A DNA stretch of 30,958 nt from Chara braunii (GCA_003427395.1 BFEA01000067.1:1981415-2012372), one strand, 5' to 3'. Shown: positions 1 through 9,451, counted from the stretch's first letter. Program-made: numbers and translations. Notes: generated by a model not told the origin, from the sequence alone.

Positions 1-1150
1 TCTTGAGGGGTGTAATTGTGGCTTGCTGTGTATACCTGTGGTGTCTTCCTTGAGGGTTGGAGCCTCCCCCCGTGAGGGTTTCACAAGGTGGGAGGCGTTA
101 TTCTTGGAGGGGGGAGGCGGTATTGGGGGATTGCTGTCTCTTAGCCAAACTGATTTAGGGTCGGATCAGTACTGGGGGGTGGGGAGAGAAGGCAAGGGGG
201 TGGCTGCTTATAGCAGTGTTAGGATTTTTTGAGGGAAGGAGTGATTTTCAGGGCTACACAGTGAGCCGAAGGGGGGGGGGAAGCTAGGTTTGAAGGAAGG
301 TAGCAAGGGGATTTTCAACAGAAAAGGTTGTCTGTTTGGGTAAGTAGGTCAGAAGGACGCGGCTGTGACGACACAGGCCGGTGCTGGAGCCGCTGCTCTG
401 TAACCCAGGGGAGCTTGAGGCCTGGAAAGTTATGTCGAGGGTGAAAGGCATAACCAGATCGTCCGACATAGCTGACGCCGGGGTATTGACCCTGTAACCT
501 GTTTAGGGGCTTGCTGCTACGGGAATTGTCGAGGGAGGAAGGCAGTTCTTGTCCGTCAGAGCTAGGTTGATCGGTACTGGGGAGGGTTGTGGTGCCCTGT
601 TACCCTAGCAGAAGGGGGTATGAGATCAAGCGAGTTCTGGTACAAGGTCTAAAAGCCTGGACCGATGCTCTATCTGTTGGAAGGGGGATTCTAGGATATT
701 AGACAGTTTTAGTTTTGACCCCCCCCGTTCTTATATTTTTTTTAAAAACACTTTTTGAATGTCCTAAAGAGATTTGGGTGCTTAGTGGTCCTAGGATGTT
801 TTTAGGACTTAGGGATCCCTACCAACTCGTCTTACGTGGCCTCAACGCTGTTATACTCGAGATCTGCGTTTGTTCGATGCCAGAACGACGCTGACCAGAG
901 TTGGGGTGTTACCCTGTAACCTGCGATGGAGGAGCGTTAGGTCTGGTAGAGAGATCTGGGGAGGTCTTGGGGGGGCTTTCCACGGGACAACCAAGGGTTG
1001 CTGCCGGGACGACGCTGGTCGGAGCTGGGGTGAGTTGCGTTGCCCTGTAACCCAGCAGAAAGTGGGGGTGTGAGACCTGGAAGAGAGCGGCAGAGTGTAC
1101 GACAGTTTTGGAGAACGTTGGAAGGGTGTGTGTGGGTTCTCAAGGTTTTT
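1..1150. repeat. G-rich region with degenerate minisatellite units; no gene seen
   Basis: This is a G-rich stretch without a convincing coding region. A composite motif recurs: 'acgacgctg' followed by a G-rich 'gagctggggt' part and then 'ccctgtaaccc'. The clearest copies are at 885-921 and 1009-1053, 124 bases apart. Weaker versions occur near 368-411 and 472-501. The spacing and decay suggest an old tandem repeat. Open frames here are short, lack family motifs and follow base composition. Confidence 0.45.
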
Positions 1151-1579
1151 GGAACAATCGTAGGACCTCTGTGGCTTATTCTCTTGCTTCTGAAACGACG
1201 GTAAGAGTAAATAAGGTGAGTGGGAGAAAATGGTGGGTTATCACGCGTCCTACCAGTGAGGGGGCTAGCTGGTAGGATGGGAGTATGGCATAGATGCAGT
1301 AGAGATGGTGGCTCCGCTGTTGTCAGTCTTGTCGGAGTGAGGCAAAGCGGATCGATGGGGTTTTTCCGAGTCGTTTCTGAATTTTTTATGAAGTTGTCAT
1401 AGACATGTCTGAAGTAGCTCCAATAGTTCTGAGCTAAAGTCGGGTAATGGTCCCGGGATCTCAAGTTTCCAAACTCCATCCTTAGGGCAATTAAAGTTTT
1501 ATAGTAGTTCCTTGTCTCATTTTCTTGAAATTGTCTGATGAAGTTTTATGAAGTTTTCTAAACGGACTCGTTATGGGAT

Positions 1580-1656
1580 GCTGGGCCCGATTCCCAGCTC
1601 GTGCCAATTAGTGAGGATATGGTTGTATCTATGGGACGCTGGACCCGGTTTCCAGC
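1580..1656 (+). repeat. Duplicated small hairpin with a compensated closing pair
   Basis: Two hairpins lie 58 bases apart. 1580-1598 has six-base arms GCTGGG/CCCAGC around the loop CCCGATT. 1638-1656 has GCTGGA/TCCAGC around CCCGGTT. Both are preceded by 'atggga(t/c)'. The closing G-C pair of the first is an A-T pair in the second, so the stem survived the change. An A-run follows at about 1691-1706. The loop recalls a tRNA T-loop but no cloverleaf can be drawn. The rest of 1150-2030 shows nothing I recognise. Confidence 0.4.
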
Positions 1657-2029
1657 AGGTGATGCTCCCCACCAATAGATGGAGTTTGTTAAAAAAAAAA
1701 AAAAAAGCAACTATGCCGGCTCTTCCTCCTAATAACTGTTAGACCACTCCAGGCATGGTGGTGCAGCCAGGGCCAGAGGTTGTCATCTTTTGAAACGCTG
1801 CAGCTGTGTCATGCGCAACTGCAGGGGAGGGGGCGTTCCCGTCGTCCCGCAAACCTCTTTCTTTTGTTTCAACGATGAGGAGGAAGGCGGCGTTCAAGTG
1901 TAGGCCGTTTTTTTTTTCTACTGTGAGGGGAAAGGGGACCTCCGTTTGCTCGTGGTGTCCATGCCGGGCGTTCCAAAACTTGCTTTTTTCGTGGATACCC
2001 CATTTGTTTTCCTTTATTGATGTCGATTG

Positions 2030-2310
2030 TCAGGGTATAAAATGTCACTGCATTTTCCGCACCCCTTATCGATGTCGAGACCCAGGGTATAAAACTGGTA
2101 TTTTCTTAAGTTATGTGTGCCCCCCCTCCCCCACACCCCCTCCCCAGCCATGTATAGATTAGGGGACATTTTTTTTTTCCTTTATAGATTAAGGGAAATA
2201 AAACTTGGTTTTTCTTAAGTTATGTTTAAGTGTCCCCTCCCCCCCCATCTATAGATTAGGGGACATTCGTTTTTCCTTCATAGATTATGGGACATTTGTT
2301 TTCCTTTATT
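2030..2310 (+). repeat. Short tandem repeat family (TATAGATTAGGGGACATT-like)
   Basis: The phrase 'atagattaggggacatt' followed by a T-rich stretch appears about four times between 2150 and 2305, with degenerate copies ('tagattaagggaa', 'tagattatgggacatt'). Just upstream 'cagggtataaaa' occurs twice (2030-2045 and 2083-2100), and 'tttcttaagttatgt' occurs twice. It is a decayed tandem array with no coding signal. Confidence 0.5.
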
Positions 2311-2652
2311 TATCTTCAACCAAAGAAATGTTGTGGCGGGAATGGTAAACTGCCTTTTTGGTTCGCTGCCATGACATTTCCGTGACGATGTTGTTTGTGT
2401 GTGCAATTGTCTGCCATGTCTCATTGTCTTCTCCATATCCCCGCCATATCCGCGTCATACCCCTCGTCATCCCCTTCATCCCTTGTCCGAGCTCTTCTTC
2501 CTCCTCTCCTCCCTTCTTCATTCGTCTTCCTTCCTTCTCCCGGTGTTTCTTCGGTATACCTTCATCGTATCTCTTCCATATCTCCACCACCTCTCTCTCC
2601 TCCCTCCGTCATAATCTCCTCATCACCCTTTGTCCTCCTTCCTCCATATCGC

Positions 2653-2656
<4 letters not shown>

Positions 2657-2693
<37 letters not shown>
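2657..2693 (+). repeat. Poly-A tract, 37 bases
   Basis: An uninterrupted run of 37 A follows a pyrimidine-rich stretch (2450-2650). It could be the tail of a retroposed sequence or simple mononucleotide expansion. No target-site duplication was found by eye. The next bases hold a short (aatca)n repeat at about 2741-2770. 2770-3350 shows nothing I can name. Confidence 0.7.
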
Positions 2694-2696
<3 letters not shown>

Positions 2697-3585
2697 GCAA
2701 AGGGCTTTCCCACGATGATAGCGATCACGAGCCACGAAAGTAATCAAATCAAATCGAATCAAATCAAATTGCTCATATATCATCGCACAGGCCTCGCTCA
2801 ACTGCTCGAAATTCGACACATACCTGGGCACTTAGATTGATTTGATACATTTAAAGTGTCAGACCCCTCCATGATGGGGTTGAACAGGAGATGAGCACCC
2901 CAACCTGAGAAGGCACCAAACAACAGAACACAAGGAACGGAACAACATGGGAACGGGCCAGAGGACAAGGGAGTAGAGCACGACGAGGTGAAGGATAGGG
3001 GATGAAGAAGCTCGGGTAGGGGGAGGAGGGTGTACGAAAATGACACAACCAGTCTCGGCAGCTCTCAGTTCGGTTCCCGCTGCGCTTACAACAATAACCT
3101 TTTCGCGCAAGTTCCTCGACAACACCCCTGACCAAGGTGGTGGGCGAAAAGGTTGCGTAATTGCTGATTGATCAAACACATCCCGTTGTTTCTCTAGTTC
3201 CCTTTTGCCCCGTGATCACCTTTTCCCCACCATCCCCTCACCGCTTTGGCACTACTAGCAAGTTCATGCAATACGCCTCTATGTTTCTATTGCCTACTAG
3301 ATTAATGTTTATCTCCAGTCTTATGGTGATCGCCTTGTAATCCAGTAATAGCGATGTCGAGCGCATCGGTCCCGCACAAGGAAGGACCCTCCCGGCCGCG
3401 TCATGCAAGAATTGGTCTTACTCATCGCAATACATGGAGCTTCCGCATGACTCTCTGGCCGAGTGCGCCAGCCAGACCTCTCGTGAGCCCCTACGACAGG
3501 ATAGGGCCAACGCGAGGTACAACTTACCTCCACATGCGGGAGCTGTCACCTCCGTTCGGTGGGCGTATGTAGCGGACCTCTCGTT

Positions 3586-3624
3586 GGCCTGTGAGACCAG
3601 CCCCTTGGCCTGTTCTCACAGGCC
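3586..3624 (+). other. Hairpin within LTR, 11-bp perfect stem
   Basis: GGCCTGTGAGA (3586-3596) pairs without mismatch to TCTCACAGGCC (3614-3624) across a 17-base loop. It lies near the middle of the LTR, where structures around the R region or poly-A signal are found in many LTR elements. That role is inferred. Confidence 0.55.
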
Positions 3625-3703
3625 TGTGTTGTGTTCGAGGTAGTCCAGTCCAGGTCGGTACCTCTGTCGGTACCAGCCAATCCAGCCCAGTCTAGTCAGT
3701 CCG

Positions 3704-3719
3704 CTGGGGTATACCCCAG
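3704..3719. other. 16-bp perfect palindrome within LTR
   Basis: CTGGGGTATACCCCAG reads the same on both strands. It lies about 160 bases before the LTR end. It could be a dimeric protein-binding site or a cruciform. No family assignment is possible. Confidence 0.5.
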
Positions 3720-3876
3720 TCAGAGTCTGTACTTTTGATCATTCTACATTCGCACAGTTTGGAGTACGTGCGTTGGAGTCTGCGCGGGAGTTGCGCTGTG
3801 CCGTTTTGCTCCACCCTCATCCTCCATTTCCATCTCTATCTAAGGCGGAGCACCTCACCCCGTCGGTTCGCTACAG

Positions 3877-3888
3877 TGGTATCAGAGC
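3877..3888 (+). other. Primer-binding site (initiator-Met tRNA type)
   Basis: TGGTATCAGAGC is the sequence complementary to the 3' end of plant initiator methionine tRNA that primes minus-strand synthesis in many plant LTR retrotransposons. It sits one base after the CA end of the LTR, which is the expected place. This fixes both the LTR boundary and the element's orientation (+). Confidence 0.85.
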
Positions 3889-4179
3889 GGAAACGTTCCC
3901 CGCTCCCACCCACCACACCGCACAATGGGAAATACGACAAAACCTGACAACGGGTTTTTTGTCTGTTTTTCGGGCATTTCCAGATAAAAACAGTGGGAAA
4001 ACTTGACAAAGGTACAATAGTGAAGAAGTGACACGTGGCGAGAAAAAGGAGATGTTGATCACGGCGCGTAAGCGCCAAGGCCAAGGCCAAGGCCAATGCC
4101 ACCTCACACGCACGCGCCACGTGCCTCGCTGCCCGTTGCCCCGCCCCGCCCCGCTACCGGATTAGTTATATCAAGATCC
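3889..4179 (+). other. Leader-like region after the PBS; no gene
   Basis: This follows the PBS directly, so it should be the 5' internal leader of the LTR element. I see no gag motif in any frame. A short hexamer array (GGCCAA, about four units) lies at 4073-4100. Whatever coding region once followed is missing or diverged. Confidence 0.4.
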
Positions 4180-4181
4180 GN

Positions 4182-4275
4182 GATGCATGTTGCTGCCAGG
4201 GTTTGAACTTGGGCAGCTGTTGGCCATGAGCGTGCGTAGCTACAGCCATAACACACTGAGCAAAGTGTGTGTACG
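4182..4275 (-). pseudogene. tRNA-derived sequence (SINE head or tRNA relic)
   Basis: Read on the minus strand, 4263-4245 gives TTGCTCAGTGTGTTATGGC, close to a tRNA D-arm/box A. Further on, GTTCAAAC (4208-4201) matches the box B core of the T-arm, and GCTGCC/GGCAGC flank it as a stem. The order and the ~55-base spacing suit a polymerase III internal promoter. The anticodon arm and acceptor stem do not pair well, so this is not a working tRNA gene. A tRNA-derived SINE head is as likely as a decayed tRNA. One ambiguous base (N) is at 4181. Confidence 0.5.
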
Positions 4276-4329
4276 GCTTAATAGTGTGACACCCTAGTGT
4301 TGAAGAAGTACTATCCCAACTATTTACCT

Positions 4330-4570
4330 CCCCCCCCCCCCCCCCCCCGGCGAGCGGCGAGCAGCGACCAGCACGGCCGCAACGGGAGGGGTGCTATTTG
4401 CCGCCGCACCCCCCCCCCTGCTGCTGCTGGCTGCGCACGTGGCCATCTGCAGTGCCACGTGGCAGCTTGCTGTGGAGCTGAAGAACCCCCCTGCCTAGGG
4501 TGCTGCAGTATATGCCAATCTGGCTAACTGATCACGATCGCAGCACACCCAGATGATGATGATGATAATG
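4330..4570 (+). repeat. Simple-sequence stretch: poly-C, GC-rich, (ATG)n
   Basis: It contains a C run of about 18 (4331-4348), a short GC-rich segment with a second C run, and a short (GAT)n repeat at about 4552-4566. No coding motif is recognisable. 4570-4795 is unremarkable. Confidence 0.6.
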
Positions 4571-4794
4571 ACCATTATTTTTTGTAGTGCAGCACCAACA
4601 GTTTGCCAACAGTAACGACCCCCTCTGGCTAGGGGCTGCGCGTCAGGGCAACCAGGGTGGTTGAGCAGGATCTCAGACAACCCTTGATTACTTCAACATT
4701 ATTTTCTGCTGCAGCAGTAGACTGCCAACATCTTGAAGGCCAAGATCCAGTGAATCTTGGTGATCTTGTTGCTCTTCGCCAACCACGAGCTTGG

Positions 4795-5145
4795 TATCAT
4801 CACTTCCCACTAACCTACTCCCCCACCCCCCTCTCTCTCTCCTCCCCTCTCCACCATCTAATAACTTTTTCTAACTCTACCACTCCTCTATCCTCCTACC
4901 TCCCTCTTCAATCATCTTTCACCATCCTTTCTCTCCTCCCCTCCCTACTGATTATCTTCTACTAATCTCTTCTACTCCTCTCCACCTTTCCCATACCTTT
5001 CTTTCCCATTCTCTCCCCCTCCTCTCCCCCTCCCCCCCCCAACTACAAACCCATCATCCCCCCACCTCCTACTTCATTTTTTTCCCCTTTCTCACCTATT
5101 TCTCTCTTCCTTCTTCACTTTTTCATCCCTTCCCCCCCCAACTTC
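4795..5145 (+). repeat. G-depleted pyrimidine-rich tract
   Basis: From 4795 to 5145 the plus strand contains one G, at 4950. The rest is C and T with scattered A. It is not a regular microsatellite; words such as 'ctcctcccctc' vary. The bias is far beyond its surroundings. Such strand-asymmetric polypyrimidine DNA can form triplex or hinder polymerases; no function is claimed. Open frames here follow from the absence of G-containing stops. Confidence 0.75.
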
Positions 5146-5170
5146 GAATTTTCTGTTTGTTTGTTTGTTT

Positions 5171-5171
<1 letters not shown>

Positions 5172-5231
<60 letters not shown>
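5172..5231 (+). repeat. Poly-T tract, 60 bases
   Basis: A run of 60 T follows (GTTT)n and is followed by AT-rich DNA up to about 5345. It may be the complement of a poly-A tail of a minus-strand retroposon, or simple expansion. Its true length is uncertain in short-read assemblies. Confidence 0.7.
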
Positions 5232-5237
<6 letters not shown>

Positions 5238-5414
5238 AATTTTTTCTTTCTTCCAAAATTCGAATTCGCGTGTTCTCTTTACTTCTTTTCTCATTTTTTT
5301 GATTTATTTTATTTTTATTTTTATTTTATTCTAAAAATTTGAATTTTTTTGCGGCACCTCTAGATTTGTTTAGGACTTAGTTATTTCAGCTCTCAGCGCA
5401 CATCTTGACCCCGT

Positions 5415-5648
5415 TGTCGAGCGCATCGGTCCAGCACCGCACGAGGCAGCGCGGGACCCTCCCGGCCGCGTCACGCAGGAGTTGGTTTAAATCCTTCGTC
5501 GCGAATATACATGGAGCTTCCGCAAGCCGCTCCGGCCGAGTGCGTCAGCCATACCTCTCGCGAGCCCCTACGACAGGATAGGACCTATGCGAGACACAAC
5601 TTACCTCCACCTTACGGGAGCTGTCACCTCCCTTCGGTGGGCGTATCC
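5415..5648 (+). mobile_element. 5' part of a second LTR, truncated at repeat X
   Basis: It starts TGTCGAGCGCATCGGTCC like the LTR at 3355 and follows it to 'ggtgggcgtat' (LTR1 position about 3567), with small indels. At 5649-5650 the match stops and repeat X copy A begins. The missing ~300 bases of the LTR are not found downstream of X copy A, so this is not a simple insertion of X into an otherwise whole LTR. Confidence 0.75.
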
Positions 5649-6011
5649 CCGTCGAGCTACCAGTCCACAGTACGAAAGCTGATCAATTGCAATCGCAGAG
5701 GTGGACCAGCCGAGGGCGTTTCTCGTTCGTTGTAGCATAGGGGGTACGCGCGGTAATACACCTCTATCGGACCCGCACGCGAACCGACATCTTGGGGGGC
5801 TGAGGTCCCAAGCGCGACTCGACGTCGGTCGACTAGAACGCATCCTACGCCCCACGCGCACACCACTTTACGAATCACAAAAATAAAACACACACACGCA
5901 CACATACGAAACGACACAACACAAACAACGCGACAACGCTCCTAGCCCCTCGGTAGCCAACCCGTAACTTTCCAACGCGAAAATCGGATAGGCGTTGCGC
6001 GCGAAACTTAA

Positions 6012-6018
6012 TATAAAA
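6012..6018 (+). promoter_or_regulatory. TATA-like box in X copy A
   Basis: TATAAAA, followed by CCGCGCG, is kept at the same place in copy B (21593-21599) although flanking bases differ. It lies about 360 bases inside X and just upstream of conserved stem-loops, as expected for a transcript start. Function is inferred. Confidence 0.45.
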
Positions 6019-6131
6019 CCGCGCGGATGCAGGGCTAACTCATATCGACTCGCAATGCAAGCAGTCGCAACGATGGCGTACTATGTAGTGCCCATAATCA
6101 AGCGGTCCCTCGTGGATCTGAGTACCGCTTA

Positions 6132-6181
6132 TGACACTCAAGTGTCAGACTCGAAGTGTCGTGAGGGTCTAATCCCTCACG
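6132..6181 (+). other. Two adjacent hairpins downstream of the TATA-like box
   Basis: TGACACT-ca-AGTGTCA (6132-6147) is a 7-bp palindrome. CGTGAGGG (6160-6167) pairs perfectly with CCCTCACG (6174-6181) around TCTAAT. In copy B the first hairpin is CGACACT-ca-AGTGTCG (21723-21738), so the outer T-A pair is replaced by C-G. The second survives in copy B as an imperfect stem around GTTAAT. Confidence 0.6.
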
Positions 6182-7167
6182 ATATTGCACTGCTGAAGGA
6201 ATAGTCGTGCAACCGCCACGAGACCTCCGGCTTTTGGTCTGAGTGTCTCGCTAGGCAAGGCAAATAGGTTCTGCACGGGGGCAGATTCCTTCCCTGCAGA
6301 GTCTAGGGCTTGGGATGTCCTGGACAAGGACCTTGAATCCCGGCCCAGGACCAACGTCCGACTATAAAAATTTCTAAAAAGCAAAGGATAAAAGAGGATC
6401 TCCCTTTTCTCTCAAATGCATAATCTGTTTAACCCTTACGTGCGGTCACAATAGGCAGCACGAAACACTCAAGACATATATATACACATATGTATAGAGG
6501 GTTATTAATATAGGACGATCACTTCTCACAGTCACAGTGTGACCCCTCTCAGCCATATATTTGTATGTGATCGCAGACAATTAAATCCAGAGTCCGAACC
6601 ACAAACACACTTGCAATCACATCAAAGATCCAACAAAAGTTCAAGCGCTACACGGGGTCAACTTCAACCGTTCTCTATGCTCATACCCCTCGCTTTAGCC
6701 ATACAAACCTCACTCTTGTGCAACTCCCAAAAAAATAAATACTCAGTACTTTTGTTAAATGACCATTCAATAAAGTCCGGGTGAAAACACAATGAAACAA
6801 TTCAAACCACAGGGCTAAAGCCTTTAGGTTGAGTGACAAGAGTGGATTGGAGTTGAATAGTAAACCGACGAATCGACAACCGGCCTGTTATCAATGATAA
6901 CAGAAGATGACCCTCAAGGGATCAAACAGAATCTAGTCCGGAACTTGAATCAAACGATCAAGAGGACCTGTAACACATGACATGTCAATGCCCCAGGCTA
7001 AACCTGTAAGTCCATGGAGAACAATCTCCATATCATGATCTTACCCAAATCATCATAGCTAACTATATCTAAGCCTACCTCTAAGTAAGTGCCCAAAGAA
7101 AGGTAGACTCATGACAAAATCTCTCATATTCAGAGTGGACTACCAGAATTGCCACCTGTCAAAATAT

Positions 7168-7775
7168 AATTTATCTCCTTTAAACTAAGAAAATTTTGGC
7201 AGCGTTTTCCATAGGAAAGGTGTCTTTCCATAATTTATATAACTTCAAATATGAAAGCAGAAATAATCTTTAGCTCTGGAAAGTCAAATTTTGTCTAACT
7301 CCCTGAATTAGTAAAAATTTGGGCAACACTCCCTTTAGAAAGGAAGACTTTCCAGATTTATACTAAGTCAGATATAAACTTCAAAGACAACTTGAGTTCA
7401 ACTTAGACAAGATTTAGCTAATTCCTTAGTTTTGCAGAAATTTTGGCAGCATTCCCTTTAGAAAAGTGCTTTGTCAAAATTTATAGAAAGCTAAGTCCAG
7501 AATTTGAGAATAACTTTGACTTCTCAAGGTTCAATTTTGTCTAACTCCCTGAATTAGCAAAAATTTGGATAACACTTCCTTTAGAAAGGGAGACTTTACA
7601 GATTTTTACTAACTCAGATATAAAAAAAAGACAAGTTAAACTCTGACAAGTCAAAAGTTGACTAACTTTTTGGATTTGTAGAAATTTCGGCAGCACTTCC
7701 CGTAGAGAAAGTAGCTTGCCAAGATTTGTACAAAGCCAAGCATAAAAAAAGATCCCAGAAAATGCAATAATTGAT
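7168..7775 (+). repeat. Five-unit ~123-bp tandem array, copy A
   Basis: Units are centred on a motif like AAATTTTGGCAGC...CCCTTTAG at about 7190, 7313, 7437, 7561 and 7682. Two subtypes alternate: TTTTGGCAGC/TTTCGGCAGC (units 1, 3, 5) and TTTGGRYAACACT (units 2, 4), making a ~245-bp higher-order repeat. Each unit can fold; the best is 7438-7448 with 7472-7482 (AAATTTTGGCA against TGTCAAAATTT, one mismatch). Units are joined by 'gtctaactccctgaattag'-like linkers. The same alternation occurs in copy B. Confidence 0.75.
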
Positions 7776-8028
7776 CTAGGTAAAAAAACGTTACTACAGA
7801 AAATGCAGAAATTGAAGCTAACTCCTATCGCTCTAGCACGTGGCGAATAACTAAAGCAACTACCCATCAAACTGAAACTCAAACCAAGTATTAGCCTCAC
7901 TCAGTCACATGCAGGCCAAACCACAAAGGTAAGTACTATCGTTATCCCAAAGTATACCTGAACAAACAATAGTTCATGATCTTTCAATGCTTTATCCCCT
8001 TATACCCAGCTTACATAAGGCATAAGGC

Positions 8029-9057
8029 CAGGCCACACAAACTTATGGAATGTGCCTAACTTAGCCATTGAATATACACAAAACAAAGGACACAACTACT
8101 TCTTTTCTTCTTTGGGCATATGACTAGATCATTTTAGTCGCTCTGAACTGTTTAAAATATCCAAATTATATATATCTGTCTTCCCTTTGTCTTTTAAGGC
8201 TGCATAGGACTGAACTAACTTAAGTTCAACCTGCCCCAACTTACCACCAGTTATATTCTTAATTATACTCTCTTAAAGTTGTGATAGGCTATAGTCAGAC
8301 CACCGAAACTTATAGAACGGCCTGACTAGCCTGTTCTTAAATAGAATAATAATAGGATATAGCCAAGTTATAACCTTTGGGTTTCAGCATGTGCGGGGCT
8401 TTGAGTCAGACCACCTGAACTTACAGAACAGTCTGGCTCTCCACCTGATCCAGCTGTGCGTGACATTGGGCTAGATCACCTGAACTTACAGAATGATCTG
8501 CCCTCTGTCAGGTTCATTATCTCATAATAAAAGCATGAAGAGACTAAGTCACCTAAACTTATAGAACGGCTTAGACCTCCTCATTCAGAACCAAATAAAT
8601 TTGGGAAAACCCAAAATAAACAAGGCGACCAAGGCACCTGAACTTACAGAATGCACTTGGACCATGAAAAGTCAACCCCAGTCAGCCCTCCCAAGTCAGA
8701 GCAGTCAGGTCACCTAAACTTATAGAACGGCTTAGACCTCCTCATTCAGAACCAAATAAATTTGGGAAAACCCAAAATAAACAAGGCGACCAAGGCACCT
8801 GAACTTACAGAATGCACTTGGACCATGAAAAGTCAACCCCAGTCAGCCCTCCCAAGTCAGAGCAGTCAGGTCACCTAAACTTATAGAACAGCCTGACCCT
8901 CCATGCAAACCACATCACTGGGTCTCCCCAAACTTATGGGGACTTCCCAGCCTTCAGAGCAATCAGACCCCCTAAACTTATAGAAGGGTCTGACGCTCTA
9001 CTCAAGCCAAAATAAACATAGCACTGGGTCTCCCAAAACTTATGGGGACTTCCCAGC
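8029..9057 (+). repeat. Hairpin array with uniform loop and variable paired arms, copy A
   Basis: At least ten small hairpins share a loop like CACCTGAACTTACAGAA or ACCTAAACTTATAGAA, while their arms differ and still pair. Examples: 8292-8327 (AGTCAGACC/GGCCTGACT); 8403-8439 (GAGTCAGAC/GTCTGGCTC); 8461-8510 (TGACA..GGGC.AGATCA/TGATCTGCCC..TGTCA); 8544-8574 (CTAAGTC/GGCTTAG); 8629-8660 (CCAAGG.CA/TGCACTTGG); 8865-8897 (GTCAGGT/GCCTGAC); 8918-8950 and 9024-9056 (CTGGG..CCC/GGGG..CCCAG); 8956-8999 (AGAGC..TCAGACCC/GGGTCTGA..GCTCT). An early member is 8029-8059. Spacers of about 40-80 bases are unrelated. No known RNA family is recognised. Confidence 0.8.
8551..8872 (+). repeat. Exact 161-bp tandem duplication inside the hairpin array
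   Basis: 8551-8711 is repeated at 8712-8872 with no difference seen; the unit continues into 8873-8889. The breakpoints fall in the shared hairpin loop. The hairpin at the junction (8704-8730) therefore carries the left arm GTCAGGT of one hairpin and the right arm GGCTTAG of another and no longer pairs. Confidence 0.85.
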
Positions 9058-9333
9058 CTTAATGGCCTAGTCAACCCTCATGCAAAATAGTTTTCCCATC
9101 CAGCCTTCCCCCAGATGCATTTCCTTTTAACAGTCTGCTTTCATACAATCAACAAAGTTGAAACTAAGATTGAGCAAACATTCCTTTACTTGATCTGATT
9201 CAGTGTCCTGAAAGTCAAACAAAGGTCAAAGTAAGGCTGCACACCATATACTCGTCAAGGATGCAATGGTTAGTACAGATAGGGATTATAGCTGGGCTTA
9301 TAAAGGGGAAAGGATACTTAACTTTCAGTTCCC

Positions 9334-9451
9334 TGCCTCCAGAACTCCTCCTGAGTTCCGGCAGAGCTCCCGCAATCGGTGGGTTGACTCCCCACAGAGT
9401 CTTGCTGCGGTCCTACGGGTTGCAATCCCGCCTACTGCCTTCCTCTCATAA
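9334..9451 (+). other. Conserved structured block of X, copy A
   Basis: This ~118-base block matches 25603-25722 far better than the surrounding X sequence. Fully shared words include CGGCAGAGCTCCCGCAAT, ACTCCCCACAGAGTCT and GGTCCTACGGGTTGCAATCC. It contains hairpins: GTGGG/CCCAC around a short loop and CGGG-TTGCAAT-CCCG. The CGGCAG..CTCCCG core resembles the ~123-bp array motif. Protein coding is not supported because indels and stops differ. It may be a cis element or RNA. Confidence 0.6.

Larger units (their letters stand above)
3355..3875 (+). mobile_element. Complete LTR of a Ty3/gypsy-type element
   Basis: This 521-bp segment begins TGTCGAGCG and ends GCTACA, so it has the TG...CA ends of an LTR. 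A tRNA primer-binding site starts one base after its end. Its first ~215 bases recur at 5415-5648, and its last ~112 bases recur at 21121-21232 directly behind the chromodomain of the pol region. Both matches are diverged by eye. Inside are an 11-bp perfect hairpin (3586-3596 with 3614-3624) and a 16-bp perfect palindrome (3704-3719). No clear TATA box was found. The position fits a 5' LTR of the chromovirus family decaying at 13.8-21.1 kb. Whether it belongs to that very copy cannot be shown from sequence alone. Confidence 0.8.

Noticed and set aside
937-1479. 180-codon minus-strand open frame
   Set aside because: Proline/threonine/serine-rich composition follows the G-rich plus strand; there is no domain and it overlaps the repeat units.
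2306-2840. Open frames on both strands in the pyrimidine-rich tract
   Set aside because: Low-complexity peptides read from CT-rich DNA ending in poly-A; no conserved motif.
8201-8470. Hammerhead or other self-cleaving ribozyme in X
   Set aside because: I looked for CTGATGA with GAAA in a three-stem arrangement and did not find a matching layout.
8290-9057. CRISPR-like repeat-spacer array
   Set aside because: Regularly spaced short repeats with unrelated spacers look CRISPR-like, but the repeats are degenerate, spacing varies, arms extend into the spacers, the context is eukaryotic and there are no cas genes.
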